Positions 7,759-16,953 of a stretch of DNA of 64,000 bases are shown here, in pieces. The translations under genes and the position numbers were made by a program. Source of the stretch: Acuticoccus mangrovi (GTDB taxonomy: Bacteria > Pseudomonadota > Alphaproteobacteria > Rhizobiales > Amorphaceae). Positions within the stretch are counted from its first letter, which is position 1; each line of letters starts with the position of its first letter. The stretch covers positions 124,001 to 188,000 of the forward strand of contig NZ_JAEKJA010000011.1 in NCBI RefSeq assembly GCF_016411865.1. Reading direction: 5' to 3'. The notes under the pieces are model-generated. The model did no database searches. It worked only from the letters and a program-made list of their open reading frames with translations, and had not been told where the DNA came from.

Positions 7759-8664
7759 TCAGTCGCGACCGGGCTTGTCGATCGCGGACTGGTGCACCTC
7801 CCGCACCAGCTCGAGCCAGGCCTTCGCCGCGTCGGACAGATATCCGCTGCGGCGCCAGGCCACGCACATGACCCAGGCCATGTTCGGCTCGCCGAGCAGC
7901 ACCTCGCGCACCGCGGGGTGCGGGCTCTGGGCGGCGAGCATGCGCGGCAGGAACGTCACCCCCATCCCGGCGCCGACGAGCTCGACCATGAAGTCCGTCT
8001 GGCTGCTCTCGGCGGCGATCGTCGGCTCGAAGCCCGCCTTGCGGCTCCGCTCCAGCACCAGACGGTGGAGGGCGAAGCCACCGTCGAACAGGATGAACGG
8101 CAGGTCCTTGAGATCGGCCAGCGAGAGCGAGGAGCGCTCGCCGAGCGGATGGTCCGCCGGCAGCAGCACCACCAGCGGCTCGCGCCGCACCGGCTGCCAG
8201 TCGAACTCCTGCGACGTCGGCGCCAGCATCCCGGCGACGTCGATGTCCCCCGCCCGCAGGATCTCTTCGAGCTCGGTGCTGCCGTGCTCCACGAGGCGGA
8301 TCTCGATGCCCGGATGGCGCTGCCGGTAGATCGCCAACAGCGGCGCGAACAAGGTGGAGCTGCCGACCGACGGAAGGCCGAGCCGCAGGACGCCCCGATT
8401 GAGACCGCGGATCTCGTCGAGCTCGGCGAGCAGGTCGTCGCGGTCGGCGAGCAGCTTGATGCCGCGCTGATAGACGATCTCGCCCGCCGCCGTCATGACG
8501 CTGCGGTGGCCGATGCGATCGAACAGCGGCAGCCCGATCTCGTCCTCGAGCTGCTTGACCGCCTTGCTGACGGTCGACTGGGTGGTGAACACCGCTTTGG
8601 CCGCCTGCGAGAAGCCACCCTGACGGACGACTTCGACGAAGGCCCGGAGCGTTCGAAATTCCAT
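7759..8664 (-). CDS. LysR-family transcriptional regulator
   Basis: A 301-residue LysR regulator with a winged-helix domain at about residues 1-60 (FSQAAKAVFTTQSTVSKAVKQLE) and a substrate-binding domain from about 90 onward. The frame is open far upstream, but the ATG at 8664 begins the domain in the usual register (MEFRTLRAF); an ATG at 8670 is an alternative. It is divergent from the aldehyde dehydrogenase / SDR / alcohol dehydrogenase operon across 272 bases, the standard LysR arrangement, so it probably controls that operon. The effector is unknown. Confidence 0.88.
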   Translation of the reverse strand: MEFRTLRAFVEVVRQGGFSQAAKAVFTTQSTVSKAVKQLEDEIGLPLFDRIGHRSVMTAAGEIVYQRGIKLLADRDDLLAELDEIRGLNRGVLRLGLPSVGSSTLFAPLLAIYRQRHPGIEIRLVEHGSTELEEILRAGDIDVAGMLAPTSQEFDWQPVRREPLVVLLPADHPLGERSSLSLADLKDLPFILFDGGFALHRLVLERSRKAGFEPTIAAESSQTDFMVELVGAGMGVTFLPRMLAAQSPHPAVREVLLGEPNMAWVMCVAWRRSGYLSDAAKAWLELVREVHQSAIDKPGRD

Positions 8665-8936
8665 CAGCATTCCATAGGGGAATAGCGAGAAGTCGCCCAA
8701 TTCATTTTCGCCATGCGGCAACAGGACATAGCTGTAGCGTATGGACCCACGCGCTCTCCCGATCCGTCCCCAAACGCCCGTTGTCGAGGCACGGCCGACG
8801 CCCGCCGCCGCGACGCGCCGGATGCGCCGCCGCTCGGCACTCCCTCGGGGCACTCGCTGGACAATCGACGCGCCGAGGGATGGCACCGCCCGGGCCCTTC
8901 ATGTCGGCCGGACGGAAGGTGCGAAAGGACACTGAC

Positions 8937-10328
8937 ATGGCCTATGCAACGATCAATCCCTACACGGGCGAAACCGTCGCGACGTTCCCCGACGCCACGG
9001 ACGGCGAGGTGCGCGCGGCGCTCGACAAGGCCGATGCGGCCTTCCGCCGCTGGAAGGAGACGTCCTTCGCCGAGCGGGGCCGGGTGCTCCAGAAGGCCGC
9101 CGATCTCCTGCGCCGCGACAGCGACGCCTACGCCAAGCTCCTGACGCTCGAGATGGGCAAGCTCGTCGCGGAGGCGAAGGCCGAAGTCGAGCTGTCGGCG
9201 AAGATCTTCGAATACTACGTTCGCCACGCCGAGCGACTGCTTGCGCCGCAGGACCTGCCGGTGCTCGATCCGGCCGAGGGCAAGGCGACCCTGGTGCACG
9301 AACCGCTCGGCATCCTGTTGGCGATCGAGCCCTGGAACTTTCCCTACTACCAGATCGCCCGGATCCTCGCGCCGCAGCTCGCCGCCGGCAACACGCTGCT
9401 GCTGAAGCACGCCTCCAACGTGCCCCAGAGCGCCGCCGCCTTCGACAAGCTGATGCGGGAGGCCGGCCTCGTCGAGGGGGCGTTCGCCAACCTCTACGCC
9501 ACGCGCTCGCAGCTCGAGATGATCATCAACGACCCGCGCGTGCACGGCGTCGCGCTGACGGGCTCGGAGGCGGCCGGCGCCGTCGTCGCCGCCCAGGCCG
9601 GCAAGGCGCTCAAGAAGTCCACCATGGAGCTCGGCGGCGCCGACGCGTTCGTGGTCCTCGCCGACGCCGACCTTCAGAAGACCGTCGACTGGGCGGTGTT
9701 CGGGCGCCACTGGAACGGCGGCCAGGTCTGCGTCTCCTCCAAGCGCATGATCATCGCCGATCCGGTCTACGACGCGTTCCTGGAGCGCTACCGCAAGGGC
9801 GTGGCGGCGCTGGTGCCGGGCGATCCCTTCGACGAGAAGACCACGCTGGCGCCGCTCTCCTCGCAGAAGGCGGCCGACGACGTGAAGGATCAGATCCGCG
9901 CCGCGGTGGAGCACGGCGCCAAGGCCGAAGAGGTCGGGCCGCCGGTCCCCAACCAGGGCGCCTTCGTGCAGCCGACCATCCTCACCGAGGTCGGCGAGGA
10001 CAACCCTGCCCGCTATTGGGAATTCTTCGGCCCGGTCTCGATGCTGTTCCGGGCGAAGGACGAGGACGACGCGGTGCGCATCGCGAACGACTCCCCCTTC
10101 GGTCTCGGCGGGTCCGTGTTCACCGCGAACGCCGCGCACGGCGAGGCGGTGGCGAAGAAGATCTCCACCGGCATGGTCTTCGTGAACCATCCGACCAAGG
10201 TCGAAGCCGACCTGCCCTTCGGCGGCGTCCGGCGGTCGGGCTACGGCCGCGAGCTCCTCGGCCTCGGCATCAAGGAGTTCGTCAATCACAAGCTCATCGG
10301 TGTCGTCGACATCGACGCGCACTTCTGA
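8937..10328 (+). CDS. NAD(P)-dependent aldehyde dehydrogenase, succinate-semialdehyde-type
   Basis: A 463-residue aldehyde dehydrogenase. It has the opening INPYTGE, the cofactor-binding PWNFPYYQ, the general-base motif MELGGADAF and the nucleophile Cys265 in GGQVCVSS. The short length and the ELGGADAFVV / GQVCVSSKR forms resemble the short succinate-semialdehyde dehydrogenases of the YneI/Sad type, but the true aldehyde is not fixed by sequence. The ATG at 8937 follows a gcgaaagga site; the frame upstream of it is arginine-rich shadow. It is first in an operon with an acetoin-reductase-like SDR and a zinc alcohol dehydrogenase. Confidence 0.88.
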   Translation: MAYATINPYTGETVATFPDATDGEVRAALDKADAAFRRWKETSFAERGRVLQKAADLLRRDSDAYAKLLTLEMGKLVAEAKAEVELSAKIFEYYVRHAERLLAPQDLPVLDPAEGKATLVHEPLGILLAIEPWNFPYYQIARILAPQLAAGNTLLLKHASNVPQSAAAFDKLMREAGLVEGAFANLYATRSQLEMIINDPRVHGVALTGSEAAGAVVAAQAGKALKKSTMELGGADAFVVLADADLQKTVDWAVFGRHWNGGQVCVSSKRMIIADPVYDAFLERYRKGVAALVPGDPFDEKTTLAPLSSQKAADDVKDQIRAAVEHGAKAEEVGPPVPNQGAFVQPTILTEVGEDNPARYWEFFGPVSMLFRAKDEDDAVRIANDSPFGLGGSVFTANAAHGEAVAKKISTGMVFVNHPTKVEADLPFGGVRRSGYGRELLGLGIKEFVNHKLIGVVDIDAHF

Positions 10329-10343
10329 GCATCGGCACCTAGA

Positions 10344-10372
10344 TCGGGGCGTCCGCCCGGCGGACGCCCCGA
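10344..10372 (+). promoter_or_regulatory. 12-bp GC hairpin between operon genes
   Basis: A perfect 12-base inverted repeat (10344-10355 / 10361-10372) with a five-base loop sits between the aldehyde dehydrogenase stop and the ribosome-binding site of the SDR. There is no U-tract, so it may be an mRNA 3' stabiliser or partial terminator that tunes the ratio of the two products. Confidence 0.5.
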
Positions 10373-10390
10373 CGGGACAGGAGGAGTTTC

Positions 10391-11170
10391 ATGGCTCTCA
10401 ACGGAAAGACCGCGCTGGTGACGGGGGCGAGCCAGGGCATCGGCCGCGGCATCGCCCTGCGCCTCGCCAAGGACGGCGCCAACGTCGCGCTGGTGGACAT
10501 CAAGGCCGACAAGCTCGAGACGGTGCGCGGCGAGGCCGAGGCGCTCGGCGTCAAGGCCACCACCTTCGTCGCCGACGTCAGCAAGCGCGACGAGGTCCAC
10601 GCCGCGGTCGACCATGCGGAGACCGCGCTCGGCGGCTTCGACGTGATGGTCAACAACGCCGGCATCGCCCAGGTGAAGCCCCTCGCCGACGTGACCCCCG
10701 AGGACACCGACCGCATCTACAACATCAACATCAACGGCGTCCTGTGGGGCATCCAGGCCGCGGCCCAGAAGTTCATCGACCGCGGCCACAAGGGCAAGAT
10801 CATCAACGCCTCCTCGATCGCCGGCCACGACGGCTTCGCCATGCTCGGCGTCTATTCGGCGACCAAGTTCGCCGTGCGCGCGCTGACCCAGGCGGCCGCC
10901 AAGGAGTATGCGAGCCGCGGCATCACGGTGAACGCCTACTGCCCCGGCATCGTCGGCACCGACATGTGGGTGGAGATCGACGAGCGCTTCGCCGAGATCA
11001 CCGGCGCGGCGAAGGGCGAGACCTACAAGAAATATGTCGAGGGCATCGCGCTCGGCCGCGCCGAGACGCCGGACGACGTCGCCGCTCTCGTCGCCTTCCT
11101 CGCCGGCGACGATTCCGACTACATTACCGGTCAGGCCATCCTCACCGATGGTGGTATGGTCTACCGCTGA
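10391..11170 (+). CDS. SDR oxidoreductase, acetoin reductase / butanediol dehydrogenase-like
   Basis: A 259-residue classical short-chain dehydrogenase. It has the [10 protein letters not shown] nucleotide-binding loop, the NNAG motif, a catalytic Ser in NASSIAG near 142, and Tyr155/Lys159 in YSATK. The overall pattern, [14 protein letters not shown] followed by [13 protein letters not shown], is that of (S)-acetoin-forming diacetyl reductase / meso-2,3-butanediol dehydrogenase (BudC). A strong aggagg ribosome-binding site precedes the ATG. With the aldehyde and alcohol dehydrogenases on either side, it fits oxidation or reduction of a small alcohol or hydroxyketone. Confidence 0.85.
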   Translation: MALNGKTALVTGASQGIGRGIALRLAKDGANVALVDIKADKLETVRGEAEALGVKATTFVADVSKRDEVHAAVDHAETALGGFDVMVNNAGIAQVKPLADVTPEDTDRIYNININGVLWGIQAAAQKFIDRGHKGKIINASSIAGHDGFAMLGVYSATKFAVRALTQAAAKEYASRGITVNAYCPGIVGTDMWVEIDERFAEITGAAKGETYKKYVEGIALGRAETPDDVAALVAFLAGDDSDYITGQAILTDGGMVYR

Positions 11171-11191
11171 CAGGAAGGCACGGAGAGTCCG

Positions 11192-12175
11192 ATGCACGCC
11201 ATGGTGCTGAACGCCGTCGGTGCGCCCCTCGTCTGGACCGAGCTTCCCGATCGACAGCCCGGTCCCGGCGAGATCCGCGTGGCGGTGTCGGCCTGCGGCG
11301 TCTGCCGCACCGACCTTCACGTCGTCGATGGCGAACTCCCGGACCCGCACGTGCCGATCATCCCCGGCCACGAGATCGTCGGGCGCATCGACGCGCTCGG
11401 CGAGGGGGTGGAGGGGCTGCGGATCGGCGAGCGTGTCGGCGTGCCGTGGCTCGGCCACACCTGCGGGGTCTGCCCCTACTGCCGGAGCGAGCGGGAGAAT
11501 CTGTGCGACACGCCGGAGTTCACCGGCTACACGCGGGACGGCGGCTACGCGACGGCGGTGGTGGCCGACGCCCGCTTCGCCTTCCCGCTCGGCGAGGAGG
11601 GCGAGGACACCGCCCTCGCTCCCCTCCTGTGCGCCGGCCTCATCGGGTGGCGCTCGCTGTCGATCGCCGGCGAGGCGGAGCGGCTCGGCCTCTATGGCTT
11701 CGGCGCCTCCGCGCACATCATCGCCCAGGTGGCGCGCTGGCAGGGGCGGTCCGTCTACGCCTTCACCCGCCCCGGCGATACGGCGACGCAGGAGTTCGCC
11801 CGCGGTCTCGGCGCGGTGTGGGCCGGCAGCTCGGACGAGGCGCCGCCCGATGAGCTCGACGCCGCGATCATCTTCGCCCCGGTGGGCAGCCTCGTTCCCG
11901 CGGCACTAAAGGCCGTCCGCAAGGGGGGGCGCGTGGTCTGCGCCGGCATCCACATGAGCGACATTCCGCGCTTTCCCTATGCCCTCCTCTGGGAAGAGCG
12001 GCAGGTGGTGTCGGTCGCCAATCTCACGCGGCAGGACGGGATCGACTTCCTCGGCCTGGCGCCCAAGGTGGGCATCGTCACCCAGACGACGCCCTACCCG
12101 CTGCGCGAGGCGAACCAGGCGCTCGACGACCTGCGCGCCGGCCGTTTCGAGGGCGCGGCAGTGCTCGTTCCCTGA
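11192..12175 (+). CDS. Zinc-dependent alcohol dehydrogenase
   Basis: A 327-residue medium-chain zinc alcohol dehydrogenase. The catalytic zinc site is formed by Cys in GVCRTDLH and by GHEIVG; the structural zinc by four Cys in HTCGVCPYCRSERENLC. The nucleotide-binding region GLYGFGASAH carries an Ala and Ser where many members have GGLG, as seen in the AdhA-like subgroup. It lies 21 bases after the SDR and closes the operon. It would interconvert an alcohol and an aldehyde feeding the aldehyde dehydrogenase. Confidence 0.88.
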   Translation: MHAMVLNAVGAPLVWTELPDRQPGPGEIRVAVSACGVCRTDLHVVDGELPDPHVPIIPGHEIVGRIDALGEGVEGLRIGERVGVPWLGHTCGVCPYCRSERENLCDTPEFTGYTRDGGYATAVVADARFAFPLGEEGEDTALAPLLCAGLIGWRSLSIAGEAERLGLYGFGASAHIIAQVARWQGRSVYAFTRPGDTATQEFARGLGAVWAGSSDEAPPDELDAAIIFAPVGSLVPAALKAVRKGGRVVCAGIHMSDIPRFPYALLWEERQVVSVANLTRQDGIDFLGLAPKVGIVTQTTPYPLREANQALDDLRAGRFEGAAVLVP

Positions 12176-12203
12176 CGCGGGAGAACGACCCGCCCTCCGG
12201 GCG

Positions 12204-13157
12204 CTACCGGCCCGCCGCCGTCAGCCTTTCGAGGTCCTCGCCGGAGAGCGTCAGAGAGGCCGCCTTGGCGAAGCTCTCCACCTGCGAGACGCTGGTGGCG
12301 CTCGCGATCGGCGCCGTCACTCCCTCCTGGGCGATCAGCCAGGCGAGGGCGACCTCGGCCGGCTTGGCACCGTGGGCCGACGCCACGTCCTCGAGCACGT
12401 CGAGCAGGCGCATGCCGCGCTCGGTCAGATATTTCTCGACCATCCTGGCGCGCTGACGGCCCTTGAGGTCGGCTTCGCTGCGATACTTGCCGCTCAGGAA
12501 GCCCGAGGCGAGGCTGAAGTAGGTCACCACGCCGATATTCTTCTCGATGCAGAGCTGGCGCAGCGGCCCCTCGAAAGTCGCGCGGTCGTAGAGATTATAC
12601 TCGGGCTGGACCACCTGGTAGGCGGGCAGGCCCTCGGCCTCGGCGGTGGCGAGGGCCGCGGCGAGGAGATCGGCGTCGTAGTTCGAGGCCCCGATGGCGC
12701 GGATCTTACCCGCCTTCAGGAGCTTGTCGTAGGCGCCGAGCGTTTCGGCATGGCTCGTGTCGGGGTCCGGCCAGTGCGAGAAATAGAGGTCGATGAACTC
12801 CACCTTGAGGCGCGCCAGCGAGTTGTCGACCGCCTTGAGGATCCAGCCTTCCGACAGGCCCTTCTCGCCCGGGCCGCCCATGTCGGAGCCGACCTTGGTG
12901 AAGAGCTTCACCCTGTCGCGCATGCCGGGGCGCGCGGCGAACCACTTGCCCAGCACCGTCTCGGACTCGCCGCCCTTGTGGCCCTCGGCCCAGGCCGAAT
13001 AGACGTCGGCCGTGTCGATGGCGTTGAAGCCGTGATCGACGAAGGCGTCGAGCACGCGGAAGCTCTCCGCCTCGTCGGCCGTCCAGCCGAGGACGTTGCC
13101 GCCGAAGACGATGGGCGCGATGGCGAAGCCGGTCGTCCCGAGTGTTCTCGTTTCCAT
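12204..13157 (-). CDS. Aldo/keto reductase
   Basis: A 317-residue TIM-barrel NADPH-dependent oxidoreductase. The catalytic set is Asp in NAIDTADVYS near 49, Tyr of the same motif, Lys in KLFTKVG near 85 and His in YFSHWPD near 126. The later IASATS motif binds the cofactor. The ATG at 13157 follows an aggag site. It is the last gene of a minus-strand trio with an SDR and a VOC-fold protein, divergent from a LysR gene. The substrate is unknown. Confidence 0.88.
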   Translation of the reverse strand: METRTLGTTGFAIAPIVFGGNVLGWTADEAESFRVLDAFVDHGFNAIDTADVYSAWAEGHKGGESETVLGKWFAARPGMRDRVKLFTKVGSDMGGPGEKGLSEGWILKAVDNSLARLKVEFIDLYFSHWPDPDTSHAETLGAYDKLLKAGKIRAIGASNYDADLLAAALATAEAEGLPAYQVVQPEYNLYDRATFEGPLRQLCIEKNIGVVTYFSLASGFLSGKYRSEADLKGRQRARMVEKYLTERGMRLLDVLEDVASAHGAKPAEVALAWLIAQEGVTAPIASATSVSQVESFAKAASLTLSGEDLERLTAAGR

Positions 13158-13175
13158 CTCGAATCTCCTGATGGC

Positions 13176-13886
13176 TCAGATCAGCGCCCCGCCGCCGTCG
13201 ACGAAGACGGTGGCGCCGGTCATGTAGGAATTGGTCATGAAGGCGAGCGCCTGAATGGCGATGTGCTCCGGCGCTCCCACCAGGCCGACGGGCAGGCGTT
13301 GCGCTGCGCCGTCGAACATCGCCTTGCGCCCGTCGCCCGCGAGCCCGTCGTACATCTCGGTCATGACGAGGCCGGGCGAGACGCAGTTGACGCGGACGGG
13401 GGCGAATTCGAGGGCGAGGCCGCGCGTCAACCCTTCGAGCCCGGCGTTGATGGCGCCCTGGATGGCGGCCCCCGCCTTCGGCCGGATCGACAGGAAGCCC
13501 GAGGTGAAGGTGAGCGATCCACCCTCCCGGATCCGCGCCGCGCGGGCGAGGCGGTAGGCGCCCCAGAACTTGGAATCGAACGAGGCGTAGGCGTCTTCGA
13601 GCGGCAGCTCGCGCACGGCCGCGACCTTGGTCTTGGCGGCCGAGCAGAACACGTGGTCGAACGCCGGGCGCGCGGCGAAGAAGCGCTCGAGCGCCGCCGC
13701 GTCGCCGGTGTCGAGCGACACGCCCTCCGTCGCCCCGCCGAGGCGGCCGAGGGCGCGCTCGACCTTCTCCGGCGAGCGCGAGGCGATGGTGACCGTCGCG
13801 CCGGCCGCGAGCGCCGCCTCGGCGACGCCGAAGCCGATGCCGGACGAGCCGCCGAGAACCAGGATCGTCGCGTTGGTGAGCGTCAT
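13176..13886 (-). CDS. SDR-family oxidoreductase
   Basis: A 236-residue short-chain dehydrogenase with an LGGSSGIGFG nucleotide-binding loop near residue 10, VNCVSPGLVMTEM near 180 and the usual GATVFVDGGG end. The central NNAG is replaced by CSAAKTK and no standard YxxxK is visible: the corresponding region reads LSIRPKAGAAIQGAINAG, so the catalytic Tyr appears to be missing. That form is known in small SDRs of the divergent class. Its ATG is one base after the TGA of the VOC gene, so the two are translationally coupled. Confidence 0.8.
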   Translation of the reverse strand: MTLTNATILVLGGSSGIGFGVAEAALAAGATVTIASRSPEKVERALGRLGGATEGVSLDTGDAAALERFFAARPAFDHVFCSAAKTKVAAVRELPLEDAYASFDSKFWGAYRLARAARIREGGSLTFTSGFLSIRPKAGAAIQGAINAGLEGLTRGLALEFAPVRVNCVSPGLVMTEMYDGLAGDGRKAMFDGAAQRLPVGLVGAPEHIAIQALAFMTNSYMTGATVFVDGGGALI

Positions 13887-13887
13887 C

Positions 13888-14439
13888 TCACGTCTCCTCT
13901 TGGTCATTGGCCGCGGCCGGCAGCCAGCGCGTCGCGGTGACGCCGGGGTCATACGCCATCGGCGCCGGCAGCGCCTCGAATTCGATCAGCAAGCCCCAGG
14001 GGGTGAGGCCGAAGCGGCCGCGGTTGCCGGCACCCTCCTCCTGTCCGCTCAGCCGATAGGGTCCCTCGAGGAGGCTCCCGCCGGCCGCGGCGAAGCGCTC
14101 GGCGGCGGCGTCGATGTCGTCCACCGTCACGCTGAAATGGCTGATGCCGATGTCGGAAATGCTCGCCGCGCGGTGGCCGCGCGGACGATCGATCTCGAAG
14201 ATCTCGATGTTGGGTCCGTTGCCGAGCCGCAGCATCGACACGGCGACGATCGCCGTGTCCCGCAGCAGCCCGTTCTTGGCGCCGATGTCCTCGCCCCGAA
14301 GCGGTGCGCGGCGTTTGTCGGTGAGGGAGAAGAGCGGCTCCGCGCCGAACGCCTCCTCGAAGAAGCGGACGGCCTCGGCGTGGTCGGGCACCGTGATCCC
14401 GACGTGCTCCAGGCCGCGGAAACTGGCTTTGTCGCTCAC
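13888..14439 (-). CDS. VOC-superfamily protein (glyoxalase/dioxygenase fold)
   Basis: A 183-residue vicinal-oxygen-chelate protein. Likely metal ligands are His in LEHVGITV near residue 12, Glu in IEIFE near 77, His in GISHFSV near 100 and Glu in LLIEFE near 155. The GTG at 14439 is chosen because it follows a ggaagga ribosome-binding site and starts the fold at once; the longer open frame upstream crosses the promoter of the divergent LysR gene. It is the first gene of the VOC / SDR / aldo-keto reductase operon. The reaction (lyase, dioxygenase or binding) is not determined. Confidence 0.82.
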   Translation of the reverse strand: MSDKASFRGLEHVGITVPDHAEAVRFFEEAFGAEPLFSLTDKRRAPLRGEDIGAKNGLLRDTAIVAVSMLRLGNGPNIEIFEIDRPRGHRAASISDIGISHFSVTVDDIDAAAERFAAAGGSLLEGPYRLSGQEEGAGNRGRFGLTPWGLLIEFEALPAPMAYDPGVTATRWLPAAANDQEET

Positions 14440-14583
14440 GGGTCCTTCCTTTCGCGCGACGCGTCGGCGGGCGGCCGTCGGTCCGGCCGCCGGCTTGACC
14501 GCGCCTCTCCTCCCATCAGATGGCGTTCTGTCGTAAGAAAAAATTCGCGCGGCGCCGCAAACTGAGTTCGACTGAGCCGAAGA

Positions 14584-15471
14584 ATGGACGACACGAGACT
14601 GATGCGCCTCTTCATGGCCATCGTGGATCATGGGACGTTGTCGGCCGTGGCGCGCGCCTGGGGCGTCGCCCCGTCGACGGTGACGCACGGGCTGAAGCAG
14701 CTTGAGGACCGCCTCGGGGCGCAGCTCGTCCTACGCACCACGCGACAGCTGTCGCTGACGGCGGAGGGCGACCGATTTCTCGGCCACTGCCGCCGCATCC
14801 TCGCCGATCTCGACGAGGTGATGACCGACTTCTCCGAGCGTGGCGCACTCACCGGCAGTCTCGGCGTGACGGCGACCAACGACCTCGGGCGTCAGCGCAT
14901 CGCCCCGCTGATCGACGAGTTCATGCGGATCCATCCCGACCTGCGCATCCAGCTCTTCCTGAGCGACACAGTGGTGGATCTCGTCGACGCCGGCTTCGAC
15001 GTCGGCATCCGCACCGGCCCCTTGCGGGACTCCGACCTCAAGGCGCGTCTCCTCCTGCGCGGACGCAAGCTCGTCTGCGCCTCGCCCGACTACTGGCGAC
15101 GGCACGGCAAGCCGGCGCACCCCCGCGAGCTCGCCGATCACAATTGCCTCGTCCTCGGATCGCGGGAGGAGACGCAGGCCTACTGGTCCTTCCGCGAAGG
15201 GGCCGACCGCTTCCGGGTGCGCATCACCGGCGACCGCACCGTGAACGACGGGCAGGCGTTGAAGGACTGGGCCGTCGCCGGCGCGGGCGTCGTCATGAAG
15301 TCGGTGTTCGACGTCGCCGACGACCTCGCCGCGGCGCGCCTCGAGACGGCGCTCGACGCCTTCACCGGCGAGGCGACCAACCTTTACGCCGTGTTTCCCC
15401 CGCGCGGCCACGACTCCCGCCGGGTCCGCGTGTTCCTCGACCATCTGGCGGAGGGCCTCGCCCGCACCTGA
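14584..15471 (+). CDS. LysR-family transcriptional regulator
   Basis: A 295-residue LysR regulator: helix-turn-helix in the first 60 residues (VARAWGVAPSTVTHGLKQLE), then an effector domain of the broad DsdC/AaeR-like type (FDVGIRTGPLRDSDL, LLLRGRKLVCASP). It is divergent from the VOC / SDR / aldo-keto reductase operon across 144 bases and is its likely regulator. The intergenic part includes an AT-richer run and a TTCT-N6-AGAA repeat at about 14526-14539. Confidence 0.9.
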   Translation: MDDTRLMRLFMAIVDHGTLSAVARAWGVAPSTVTHGLKQLEDRLGAQLVLRTTRQLSLTAEGDRFLGHCRRILADLDEVMTDFSERGALTGSLGVTATNDLGRQRIAPLIDEFMRIHPDLRIQLFLSDTVVDLVDAGFDVGIRTGPLRDSDLKARLLLRGRKLVCASPDYWRRHGKPAHPRELADHNCLVLGSREETQAYWSFREGADRFRVRITGDRTVNDGQALKDWAVAGAGVVMKSVFDVADDLAAARLETALDAFTGEATNLYAVFPPRGHDSRRVRVFLDHLAEGLART

Positions 15472-15522
15472 GAGGCCCGGCCGCGGCGCCTCCCGCGAGG
15501 CGACGCGCCGCGACCGTCGCCG

Positions 15523-16953
15523 CTACAGCACCTTGCCGGGATTGAGGATGCCGTTCGGGTCGAGCGCCGACTTCATCGAGCGGAAGAGGTCGAGCTCGAC
15601 GGGGGATTTGTAGCGCCGCAGCGAGGCGCGGTAGCGCTGGCCGACGCCGTGCTCGGCGCCGAAGGTGCCGCCGAGGCTCATCGCGATGTCGTGCACCATG
15701 CCCGTCACGCGCGCCCCGAGCGCGGCCGGCTCGGCGGTGTCGTGCGCGAAGGTGACCGTATAGTGCACGTTGCCGTCGCCCATGTGGCTGACGCAGAACA
15801 CCTCGGCCTGCGCGAAGGCCTCCGCCACGGCCGCATCCGCCCGGTGCAGGAATTCGGGGATCTGCGCGATCGGCACCCCCACGTCGTGGGTGAAGTTCAG
15901 ACCGTGCCGGCGGTTCGATTCCGACACGCTGTGGCGCAGCCGCCAGATGTCCTCGATCTGGGCGCCGGACTGGGCGACGACCGCGTCGGCGACGATGCCG
16001 TCCTCCAGCGCGCCGGCGATCGCCGCCTCGAGGCGCGCCGTGAGATCCTGCGACCGCTCGGCGCTCTGGAGGTCGACGAGGACGTACCACGGGTGGCCCG
16101 GCAGCGGATTGCGGTTGCCGGGAACATGCCGGCAGACGATGTCGAGCTGCGAGGCGGAGAGAAGCTCGAAGGCGTCGAGCGAGGAGCCGAGCTCGCCGTG
16201 GCAGTGCCGCAAGAGGGCGGCGGCATCGTCGGCGCTCGCGACGGCGACGAGAGCGGTCGCCTGCAGCGTCGGCAGCGGGAAGAGCTTCAGCGCGACGCGC
16301 GTCACGATGCCGAGCGTGCCCTCCGAGCCGACGAACAGCGCCTTCATGTCGTAGCCGGTGTTATCCTTGCGCAGGGTGCGCAGCCCGTCCCAGATGCGGC
16401 CATCGGCGAGCACGACCTCGAGGCCGAGCACGAGGTCGCGCATCGTGCCGTAGCGCAGCACCGCGGTGCCCCCGGCGTTGGTGGAGACGTTGCCGCCGAT
16501 TTGGCAGCTTCCCTCCGACGAGAGGGTCAGCGGGAAGAGCCGCCCCTCCGCGGCGGCCGCCGCCTTGAGGTCGGCGAGCACGCAGCCGGCGCCGGCGATG
16601 ATCGCGTTGTTCTGCGGGTCGACGCGCTCGACTCGGTTGAGGCGGCGCACGCTGAGGAGCACGCCGCCGCTCGCCGGCAGCGGCACCGAGCCGCCGCACG
16701 AGCTGGTGTTGCCGGCCTGCGGAAACACCGGCAGCCCGCGCGCCGCGCAGAAGGCGACCACCGCGGCCACCTCGGCGGTGTCGGCCGGCTGGCAGACGCA
16801 CAGCGCGTCGCCCTTGGTGCGGTGGAGCCAATCTTCATAGAAGGGTTCGGTATCGTTCGGGTCGGAGAGGACGTGGCGGGCGCCGACGATGTCGGCGAGC
16901 CCTTCGAGCACGTTCTCCCGGCTCGCGGTCGGAACCGCGGCGGGGTGGTTCAT
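15523..16953 (-). CDS. FAD-dependent D-2-hydroxyacid dehydrogenase (GlcD / D2HGDH type)
   Basis: A 476-residue FAD-linked oxidase. The FAD-binding domain has FPQAGNTSSCGG near 72, GCVLADL near 115, GGNVSTNAGGTAVLRYGT near 145 and GSEGTLGIVT near 195. The C-terminal domain carries the metal-site pattern SHMGDGNVHY near 385 and GAEHGVGQ near 430. This set is typical of D-2-hydroxyglutarate and D-lactate dehydrogenases, which pass electrons to a flavoprotein or quinone. The ATG at 16953 overlaps the flavin-reductase-like stop by four bases (ATGA). With the TRAP genes upstream it probably oxidises an imported D-2-hydroxy acid to the 2-oxo acid. Confidence 0.88.
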   Translation of the reverse strand: MNHPAAVPTASRENVLEGLADIVGARHVLSDPNDTEPFYEDWLHRTKGDALCVCQPADTAEVAAVVAFCAARGLPVFPQAGNTSSCGGSVPLPASGGVLLSVRRLNRVERVDPQNNAIIAGAGCVLADLKAAAAAEGRLFPLTLSSEGSCQIGGNVSTNAGGTAVLRYGTMRDLVLGLEVVLADGRIWDGLRTLRKDNTGYDMKALFVGSEGTLGIVTRVALKLFPLPTLQATALVAVASADDAAALLRHCHGELGSSLDAFELLSASQLDIVCRHVPGNRNPLPGHPWYVLVDLQSAERSQDLTARLEAAIAGALEDGIVADAVVAQSGAQIEDIWRLRHSVSESNRRHGLNFTHDVGVPIAQIPEFLHRADAAVAEAFAQAEVFCVSHMGDGNVHYTVTFAHDTAEPAALGARVTGMVHDIAMSLGGTFGAEHGVGQRYRASLRRYKSPVELDLFRSMKSALDPNGILNPGKVL

